NCBI RefSeq assembly: GCF_035083965.1
Contig: NC_089735.1
Location: 11,507,001 to 11,571,000, forward strand
DNA length: 64,000 nt
DNA from: Branchiostoma lanceolatum
Lineage: Eukaryota > Chordata > Leptocardii > Amphioxiformes > Branchiostomatidae
Direction: 5' to 3'
The stretch's first letter is position 1. Each line of letters opens with the position of its first letter. This document shows positions 55,955 through 64,000 of the stretch, one piece after another. A program made the position numbers and the translations under genes. The notes beneath the pieces are model-generated. The model was not told where the DNA came from. It was given only the letters and a program-made list of their open reading frames with translations, and made no database searches.

Positions 55955-56390
55955 AATTCCATTTGCATCATCATCATCATCTTCATTGCCTAACCTGCCT
56001 ACGTGCACAGGCCAGAAACTGGCCCCTTGCTTTCCAGGTGGATCCTCCAAGAAGTCCTGTCCTTTACCCTAGCCTCTGCTTCCCGAATGTTTAACCCAGT
56101 CCTTCACGATCTGGTCTTTCCATCTCTTGGGTGTTCTTCCCCGGGGTCTGGGGGTAGCGAACTCCTGGCTGTAGACTTTGTAGTCTAATGTTTGTGGGGG
56201 TCTTCTTGTAACATGTCCAAACCACCTCAGCCTTCTTGTCTGTACCATTTCCACGATGGTCTTTTTCGCCCCGAGTTTGGCTCTGATTTCAACATTTGGT
56301 ATGCGATCACGGAGCGTGATGCAGAGAATCACACTCAGAGATTGACGTTCTTTATTGTTCATGAGAACTGTTTTTTGCATATCATCATTA
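55955..56390 (-). mobile_element. LINE 3' end fragment (RT C-terminus)
   Basis: Minus-strand frame 56069-56380 contains LRDRIPNVEIRAKLG, RRLRWFGHVTRRPP and RPRGRTPKRW, a well-known C-terminal signature of non-LTR retrotransposon ORFs. It is followed on that strand by a 3' tail ending in (GAT)n at 55965-55985. 5'-truncated; lies inside the presumed intron of the RRM gene, antisense. Confidence 0.8.
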
Positions 56391-58627
56391 TCATATCATG
56401 GTCACCAAATATCAGCAGCTACATATACTGAGGCGTGTTTTCATTGCTCTCTGTTGTCTCTTCTCATCTGCTAGCCGTGTTGTACAGTCTCCCATCCACA
56501 ACCAATCTCTTTGTCTCGCGTTTCCATCCTCCTCTACGTCTGGTGACCCCGGTACCCTTGTCACAGTTGTCTATCTGCGGAACGAAGTGCTCTTGTCACC
56601 GGCGTCCCCTGAAGCACTTTCCGACGTTATCATGAAGCTGGGGTTATTGAAACATAACACTTCTTACATAGCTAATGGCTTGTGATCTTAATCAGACTAG
56701 ACAAGCGTGGCGAGCTGGGAATATGGAAATTTCTGCGCGTATCATATTCATACTAACCAGAGCTTAGGCGAGATTCTACGCGTATACGGCGATTTTCGTA
56801 TCTGAAAAAAATGATTGAATGTAACGTAGCGCAACTAATTATCGTCCGATTTATCAAAAATGTCATTTATCTTAAAAACGCGCGGACGGAGCCAAGTGTG
56901 TAACCAATAGGAGGACATATCAGATCTTCTAAAAAGGAATATGGATGATCTGTACCTTTTTCTCCGCATGTTTACGCCATGTGAGTCTGCATGTGGTTTT
57001 TGTATGAAGGATCATGCTCGTCCCTTTTTTATTTCTCATGAGAACTGGCTTTTGCATATGATACAACTCGACATGTGTGCACTACCCAAAGTGGACGATA
57101 ATAGGTAGTGCACGATAATTGGCAACGCTACGTTACATGAAAGCTATCACTGCCTTCTCAGGTAGCGTGGATCATAGTATAATCTCCTCCTAGATCTTAC
57201 AATCACTGCAAGATCTATTACATCACGTCTCTTGTAGATTTAAACGTAAGTCGAGAAACATGTGATGACACAAATATCTTTGCAGTTCTTGTAGTCTTAT
57301 AAGGGTAAGTAAAAATACGTCACTAATCTAATCCATTAGGCTTTGAGTACGGTCGCCAAAGGTTACGAAAACATCGGCGCATAGACTCCCTTAGTTGTGC
57401 AACCAAAAAAATGGTGTGCAGTTTCGTTTTGAAATGTGTTTGGAAATGTGTTTGGAAGAACCCACCGTGTTGTTGGAAATGGCGCGTGACAAAACACTCA
57501 ACACCGCTGCCTTCAGTGGCATTTCCCGGCATTCACGCCTGGGAGGACAGAGCCACCGTACGAACATCCCTCCCACACCCCGGCGGATCAACAAATTGTC
57601 CTGACTTGCGGTATAGAACAGGAAATACAGTTTGTAAGCTTTTAAAGATGAAGTCGAACGCACGGTGTTTTCAGATCAGACGCATACCAATGTCAATTAG
57701 GTAGCTGTTGTTGACCTTGGTCTCTATGGTGTGTCCCTTACGAAGTTCGTTAGTATAGCTGCGATGTTAGCGGTACGCTCAACCCAAGGAAATACAAGGA
57801 GTCGCTACATCGTGAAACGTTGATCTGTGTTCTCTCTCTGTCCTCTCTCTACATCGAATCTCCGCTCCGGACTAACTCTAGTCCAGACTAAAATTCTAGT
57901 ACATGGTCTTATGTACTTTCTATCCGCCTACGTAACTATTTCTGAGAAAAGCTACATTCTTCTTCTATCTAGTCATCATGAGTCATTTCCTCTAAAGGGC
58001 ATTGGACAGTCCCAAATAAAGCAGTGTCCACCAGGAAGACATTTGCCCCCTGGACAGAAGCATCATTATCTCTTTCTCGGCCATGTCTCTAGCCATCATT
58101 CTAAGGAAATGGTGCCCGACTACACTCTTTCTTAGAACAGATCATCAGAACAGATGCCATCCTTAGGGCATCTTGGAAAGTACAAGAAACTTAGCTATAT
58201 TAAATTACAATGCTATTGCACCTTATTACATTAAGTCAAACATGTCTACGGCGAGTGCTCAAGGGACTTGATGAAAATGGTCACAGTACGTAAACAGGCG
58301 GTCACTATAAACACGACTAAGAGACATCAAGAAGCTCGCACAGTAGTCAGGTGTTCCTTACCCAACTGTCCAATGGGGGAGGCGTGACTGCAATAGTTGT
58401 TTGTGTTTCCATTTACAAAGCCTTTAAGGAACCAATCAGGTGGCTTCGACTTGCAGCTGGACTCATTCTTGATTTTTGTAATTTCTTGAATTATTGATCA
58501 GAAAAAAAAACTCACTTGTTAATTTTTTCCATTTAGATAATCACAGAATGTTGGATCTCGAACTTGTAAGATAAGAATGGCAATGTCATAGTCAACGCAT
58601 GAAAAGCAACCAAAGGACGACCCAACA
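56391..58627. other. No gene seen
   Basis: Short ORFs only; none has a recognised domain or convincing splice sites. Confidence 0.35.
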
Positions 58628-59120
58628 CCCATTATAACCTGTCTTTCAGCACCAAGGGAAGCGACAAGCACATTTTAGTTGATAATACCCCTGCAAAGGT
58701 ATCTTGTTACTTCGATTTCAATTTTGGGGCTACGACGTCTATTTTCATTTGGCGTTATTTCTCAGTCATGACTATTTGGGTAATGTAAGAATGTGTTACT
58801 ATATTCATTTGGGTTCGCATAGTTTTTATTTCGCGCTAAGACGAAAATGGATTGTTCGCGGTGGCTTTAAGTTCGTGGCAGCGCTATAGTCACATACTAG
58901 CGCTGCTACAGTATTAGACAAAAATGTTCATGGTGGTTTTAAGTTCGCGGTGAAACGGTCGCAACGACAACCACGAGCATAAAACCGCCGCGAACGTTTC
59001 TGCATTTACAGTATTAGAGTAACGTAATCCCTCTGTCAAACCTGACATCCGAATATACCACAACAGTTTGTAGAGCGTGTTCCAATTTGTCCAGGGTCAT
59101 CGCCTCTTGTCAAACAAACC
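58628..59120 (+). repeat. Dispersed duplicated segment, copy 1 (MITE-filled)
   Basis: Shares with 61763-62080: CAGCAC-AAGGGAAGCGACA, CAATTT/GTTCGATT-TGGGG, AATGTAAG-ATGTGTTA, then GTCAAACCTGACATCCGAA and CCACAACAGTTTGTAGAGCG. Order is the same, but copy 1 holds an extra 211-bp MITE. Confidence 0.8.
58802..59012. mobile_element. TA-flanked MITE, second copy
   Basis: Same family as 1551-1757 (TTTTAAGTTCGCGG blocks; right end AACGTTTCTGCATTTACAG). Flanked by TA (58800-58801, 59013-59014) and missing from the equivalent place in 61763-62080, which shows an intact TA. Confidence 0.75.
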
Positions 59121-59737
59121 AGCGTTCAAATTTCACGCCTGACGAATATCTGATGCCTTTGAACGTTTCAGCGGGCATGGTAGCGTATCAAATCTGCCAT
59201 GCGGCCAGACCTCAGGCGATTTGGAAGATAATATTCTTCTAAGAAAAGGTTATGTGTTGTGAACCTTTCAAGGCGCTGAATGCAAGGTCGTGAAGGTACA
59301 ATGCCTGGCAGACCGTACTCTCATGAAATGTCAGAGAAAGTCGTCGCAAATCCCCGCTAGAAACATACGCAAATGTGTCTTTCACACTCTGTAGGGGTGA
59401 AGGACATCTAAATGTCAGCCCGAGCCTCTGATTGACTCGGTGTTAACGGGGTTCTTGCTTGTAGTTTTACACGTTATAAGGTTAGCGGCACCCCGTCACA
59501 ACGACCATCACTCTTCATTTGTAACGCCACGCGAGACTCTGTTACAATAAGCGGGGTGAAGTCTCCTAAGAACCGGCTGTCAGATACAATCACTCCGCAA
59601 CCGCCCAGCTCTTCCGCGGGTGACGTCGACTTAAGCTTAGTGGTCAAAGTTAAAGTCCGAGAGGGACGGCTCTTTCCAACCCATAACAATATCACTACTG
59701 TTGACTCTTAACCCAGATAACTTTTGACATGGTATAT

Positions 59738-59795
59738 TTCAGAATACTAGCAATTACTGACATCTTTACAGAGTATCATTTACTGCTATAATATT
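59738..59795 (+). repeat. Short copy of 61878-61935
   Basis: ATTTCAGAATACTAGCAATT and GTATCATTTACT match ATTTCAGAATGCTAGCAATT and GTATCATTTACT in the copy 2 segment. Confidence 0.55.
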
Positions 59796-59999
59796 GTTCA
59801 TACTCTCAGTGGTATTGTATGTACCTACTCTTCGAGCAACTCACGTACAAATGTTGAACATTAAAAGTTAAAAGTTTCCACCTATGACTCGATATCATGT
59901 TTCCAACGTTTCTTCTATTTCATTGCTAAACAAATAATATAGCTGCTATATAGTACGTAGTGGTAGCCTTAGCAGCAGTAAATCCATAGCAGGAGAGAG

Positions 60000-60027
60000 A
60001 GGTGTAGACAGAGACAGACAGAGAGAG

Positions 60028-60058
<31 letters not shown>

Positions 60059-60086
60059 GATGGAAAGAGACAGACAGGCAGATAGG

Positions 60087-60118
<32 letters not shown>

Positions 60119-60120
60119 GA
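60000..60120 (+). repeat. GA/CAGA simple repeat
   Basis: GAGAGA tracts followed by about eight CAGA units; the minus-strand ORFs here (poly Cys-Leu-Ser) are artefacts. Confidence 0.9.
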
Positions 60121-61029
60121 CAGGCCAAAAACAAAATTTCAGTGCCTTTGGGTGAACTGGAAACCGTTCTAAGGCATGTTTGTACATGCTTCATTACATA
60201 ACAAATAGAGACGAATGTCCCGTCAGTGCAGTGAGAGTGCTCAGCGGCGGGTCGCGGGGTTTCTCCGTACATGTGCACGTCCTTCACGGCGTAACACTGT
60301 TCACGTCTGGATTGTATTTCAGCCATTGACAATCAATCCGTAACGAAAGATGCACCTCTGCACGAGTGGGTCTCGCATGCCGTCGCTCAACGGCAGTCTG
60401 TAGTATCATGGACCACTCAAACAGAATAAACTCTCTTTAGAACAAAAACAGCATATAACATACCAGGCCAATGGCTTTCAAAACCGGACTGTATCAAGAG
60501 GAATGAGTTTTGAACGTAACTTTTAAGTATCTATAGCTATGTAAAGCGTCATTGTATTTCCTTACTCTCTTATAGCTTTTATCTACCTGAAAAATAGGCC
60601 ACAGTCTTATACCTGAGATGCATTTGCTTGGTTGAACAATCCACTGAACTAAAGAACTCCCGTGCGACTATGTGACAATGACTAACAAGACTAGATAAGA
60701 ACACTTATTGAAAGCTTATTGAATAATCCAGTCGTATCCATCATTCCTACATTGATTAATCCCTTAAAGCTAACCTTAATTACATCATCATTGGCTCACT
60801 GTAAGCACACCCGTTTATCTAAATTAAGTCTTCGGGCACATTTGCCTAGCTGGCGTCAGCTTCTGCTGTTGGTTTGATACCGGCCGATTGTGTTGTTTGC
60901 AGACAACGATTGGAAATAATGCAACTCGAGGAAGCTAAATGTTTTCCAGTGCAAACAAATGATAAAATTGATCAATCATTTAACCATGGACTGGTGTACA
61001 TTAGAATAGCAGAAATTCGCGCGCGCGTG

Positions 61030-61150
61030 TATGAACTCTCTGCCTCTCTCTCTCCCCCTCACTCTCTCTCTGTGTTTTCATTCATTCACTCTGTCTCTGT
61101 CTCTAATTTTTTCTCTCTCTCCCTCTCTCTCTGTCTTTCTCTCTCGATCT
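61030..61150 (+). repeat. CT-rich simple repeat
   Basis: CTCTCT/TCTGTCT tract directly 5' of SINE copy 4. Confidence 0.85.
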
Positions 61151-61213
61151 ATGAATATTTGCCTAACCCTCAGTGTTTGTCATGGGTATCTAAGTCACCC
61201 ATCAGAGTCTCCT

Positions 61214-61520
61214 GTAGCGTGCGTAGTCCAGTGGTTAGCGATCTTGCCTCTGGAACTAAAAGCCCCGGGTCCGATTCCACCTGTGTCGCTCACCCGAAAT
61301 GCACGCTACCGGAAAGGGTCGCAGTCCTTAGGACGGGGCGTTAAGCCGTGGTCCACTGTTCATTGTGCTTGTGCGAAAAGAGCTAGGGGAATTTCCCCTG
61401 TACAATGAACCTGTAAATACTGTACATAGCGTCTGTCTTCTCTGTCACGACCAGTGGAAGATTAGCTCATCTGTTCAATGAGTTCAAACTGGTTCGAGAT
61501 CACTTTCCTTTCCTTTCTCT
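61214..61520 (+). mobile_element. tRNA-derived SINE, family A, copy 4
   Basis: Head TAGCGTGCGTAGTCCAGTGG, changed B box GGTCCGATTCC, body and CTTTCC tail as in the other three copies. Confidence 0.85.
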
Positions 61521-61762
61521 CTATCTCCGCCAATCCCGTGCTTCTTGTTGCATCACAGACTCAGTAACTGCCATGCCACACACGCGCCCACGAGCAGACA
61601 GACTTTGGATGCCAAACTACGCTGTTGGCATCTCCTCAAAGTGGTGCTCCGCAGCCCACTGAAGTATTCAGTACAGAGCCAAGCAGCTTGACATGAATAT
61701 TTGCTTATACATTTGTATAACTGGAATATATCACCGAATCCGTTCATGGGACGAACACACGG

Positions 61763-62080
61763 CCACCATAACTATTATTTCAGCACTAAGGGAAGCGACA
61801 TACAAAACCTAATTGATATATTGCGAATATCTCTTTCAGTTCGATTCTGGGGTAATACATGAACTTTCTCGGAATACGACGTCATTTCAGAATGCTAGCA
61901 ATTGCTGTCATCTTTTCAAAGTATCATTTACTTGCATATTTACAAACTATTTGGGCAATGTAAGCATGTGTTATTGGAGTAACGGAATTTGTATGTCAAA
62001 CCTGACATCCGAACATGCCACAACAGTTTGTAGAGCGTGTTCCAATTTGTCTGGGGTCATCGACCTCTGTCAAACAAACA
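61763..62080 (+). repeat. Dispersed duplicated segment, copy 2 (MITE-free)
   Basis: Partner of 58628-59120. GTGTTATTGGAGTAACGG at about 61970-61987 corresponds to the position where copy 1 carries the MITE. Confidence 0.8.
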
Positions 62081-62089
62081 TGCAAGATT

Positions 62090-63310
62090 TATCTTCCGTG
62101 TACTTCCCACGACAGGCATCCCTTTCACAGACGCTTTAGGCAGCTATGGTTTTGTAACTTGTGTTACATGCCAAGATATAGCAATATAAAAAATGGATCA
62201 TGCTCTAGATTCGACACTGTAACCAGTACTAGTAGACAGCAATAATCTTGAATTACGGTTAGTACATTGGATATGGGTTCATTTCAAGAACAATATGCCT
62301 GGTGAAACTGCTCAGGAAAGTGAAAGAAACCAATAGAAATCATGAACGAGTTTATAGGATACTGCAATGTGTCTGTGTGCCTTTTTATTACCATATCGAT
62401 AACTTGTAATAAACTGAGATTCGCATTTATCACCTGAAAGACGGAGGCTGTCTATCTAGGATCAAATGTCTCCTGTCCTCACACCTCAAATCTAACCGTC
62501 AGATGTAACCAAAGCGTGTGACAGCTATCTTAGGAAGAAAGGCCACATCTAAAGATTGACATCCATGATGTATCCATAATTCATGACGTGTTGTAAAAGT
62601 GCGTGGGGATGTCGTAGGGGAAGCCTCGCAAGGTTGGCAATCTTAGAGAAGCGATAAGAACAACAGCATGACTACGGCGATAACGACGACGTTGAATTTT
62701 ATCTTTCACGTACATCTTCGACAGTTCCCGTGTTTTAGTCCATACAAAACTCATCAGGGGCGGTTACGACCCACGCAGAGAGCCGGCGGATCTATTCGGC
62801 ATTAGCGCCGGCCGTCATGTTGCTGCGTTTGATGGGTGTAATGGTCGTACAGGGATGGGAGTGTGACTAATGTAACAGCCGTAAACCTCATAACGATGAG
62901 TAACGAGAAGGCTTCATGAAGGCTTGCTTCGCTTTAAGATGAGGATCTCTACAGAGGGGAGAGGGTCGGATTGATGGACCTGCGAGTGTACGGTAATCTC
63001 TAAACATGTTACACGCATACGTCAGACAAATGTGGCCTAACATCCACCTTAATCTAGCTGTTGCCTGAAGCATTTGTCCATGCCAAGAGTCTGCACACGT
63101 TAGGATGCGTAGCTATCAGAGAAGCTCGGCAGTTACGTTGCGATCTTCTTCCCTAACATCTGCTTGGAGATTAAGACCTTTCATAGGCCTGGAATCCATC
63201 CTATTCAAGCTCCGGTTTGGTCCTATGTTCGCGTCTACGTAGAAGAAGCTAGCAGAGGGGCGGACTTGAGCTAGAACAGGGTGGATACGAGGTTATGTAT
63301 GTCTCCCGTA
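62090..63310. other. No gene seen; one single-ended TIR copy
   Basis: At 63153-63172 CTAACATCTGCTTGGAGATT is a lone right end of the CCAAGCAGATGTTGG family. Otherwise AT-rich, short ORFs. Confidence 0.4.
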
Positions 63311-63380
63311 TCTTTATCTTTATATCTGTAGCTGGTATAACCGCCCCTCAGCGCAACACACCAGCTTCGCATGGGTGAAC
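63310..63380 (+). repeat. Dispersed repeat shared with 28800-28930
   Basis: CCCTCAGCGCAACACACCAG and CTTCGCA match CCTTCAGCATAACACACCAG and CTTCGCA. Confidence 0.5.
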
Positions 63381-63514
63381 CAAGATTTCCACTGGTGACA
63401 ATGATGCTAAACCACAACTCAATCAGATATGACTACTACATTTGACACTGGAGAAGGAAGACAACAAGAGATTTGGTCCTTATAGGCGTTTGCTTGTCAA
63501 TTCTGTTCTGAAAA

Positions 63515-63796
63515 GTGTGTGTCCGTCCAACGGCGGGGATATCCACCACCACCACCACAGATGCTTTTTCCACCGATAATCTGACTGTATCAACAGAGCC
63601 GCACGTTAATGTGAACGCAACAGCCGTCCTGTCGAGATACTCAGTCCACGTTTTTTACGACGATGAGGAATGTGCCGGCAATGTGGTTAATGGTCATCTC
63701 GCGGTGACGCTATCTGTACGCTCGGGGTGGAAAGGGCGGACACTGACGGATGATGGGTGTGTTCAACTGGCAGTGAGAAATCTCTGTGAACAGTAA
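63515..63796 (+). CDS. Possible small or terminal exon, unknown
   Basis: About 93 open codons to TAA at 63794-63796, encoding a Thr-rich start, an N-glycosylation-like NATAVLS, then YSVHVFYDDEECAG and a Cys-containing end. The first codon is not ATG (GTG), so if real it is a terminal exon whose acceptor I could not settle. No family recognised. Confidence 0.25.
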   Translation: MCVRPTAGISTTTTTDAFSTDNLTVSTEPHVNVNATAVLSRYSVHVFYDDEECAGNVVNGHLAVTLSVRSGWKGRTLTDDGCVQLAVRNLCEQ

Positions 63797-63861
63797 TGTT
63801 GAATCTGCACTCTGTCCTCCTCTCTGTGACGAATTATCATATCCTATTCTAACCATTGAGG

Positions 63862-64000
63862 GTGTCCCTGTGGTGTAGTGGTCTGCGCGTCTGTTACCTA
63901 CCACATCTGGTTCTGATTACTTGGAACCAGAAGACCCGAGTTCAACTCCCGGGTAGGACACCTCTGGACAAGAGGCGCATTGAGTCATACCAAAGACTTA
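63862..64000 (+). mobile_element. tRNA-derived SINE, family C (cut by window end)
   Basis: GTCCCTGTGGTGTAGTGGTC (A-box like), TTGGAACCAGAAGACCCGAG, TTCAACTCCCGGGTAGGAC, then AAGAGGCGCATTGAGTCATA; intact head of the copy seen truncated at 31967. Confidence 0.8.

Noticed and set aside
59926..60332. Cys/Leu/Ser-rich minus ORFs
   Set aside because: Produced by the GAGA/CAGA simple repeat.

Overview
The window looks like nuclear DNA of an invertebrate chordate, most probably a lancelet (Branchiostoma-like); this is inferred. Reasons: spliced animal genes with GT/AG introns; an ST6GalNAc-type sialyltransferase; an hnRNP C/RALY-type RNA-binding exon; two intronless somatostatin-receptor-like GPCRs; and dense tRNA-derived SINEs, small inverted-repeat transposons (MITEs), worn non-LTR retrotransposon ends and simple repeats. 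There are no bacterial operons, CRISPR arrays or viral genomes.

Layout. 1-3.2 kb (+): 3' end of an unrecognised Ser/Thr/Pro-rich protein gene, with two clear coding exons, a possible tiny last exon and a 3' UTR. 4.2-13.1 kb (+): a complete eight-exon sialyltransferase gene that can be joined exon by exon with matching splice phases (391 codons, type II membrane anchor, sialylmotifs L, S, III and VS). Its introns hold a hairpin MITE with an 8-bp target duplication, a LINE 3' end, SINEs and a hammerhead-like RNA motif. 13-29 kb: no confident gene; tandem repeats, MITEs, SINEs, a tRNA-Phe-like pseudogene and a LINE fragment split by a SINE. 29.1-35.9 kb (-): a tandem duplication of a ~2.8-3.3 kb unit. 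Each unit carries one intronless 386-residue GPCR with its promoter-proximal and 3' regions; the receptors differ at 8 residues. The second unit has gained a LINE 3' end and an internal 152-bp duplication, and the spacer between units is made of SINE sequence. 36-54 kb: mostly non-coding, with a 1.4-kb inverted-repeat element, a cluster of short TIR elements, a long CA repeat, a possible type II membrane protein exon (49.6 kb) and a higher-order minisatellite (50.4-51.0 kb). 54.5 kb (+): first coding exon of an hnRNP C/RALY-like gene whose later exons I could not find here. 55-64 kb: LINE and SINE fragments, a duplicated segment whose two copies act as filled and empty site for a MITE, and a small ORF near 63.6 kb.

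The protein genes do not form a pathway. They are neighbouring, independent animal loci: Golgi glycosylation (sialyltransferase), peptide signalling (GPCR pair) and nuclear RNA binding (hnRNP C/RALY-like). The most unusual material is in the repeats: hammerhead-like stem-loops, MITEs with visible target duplications and empty sites, and the recently duplicated receptor pair.
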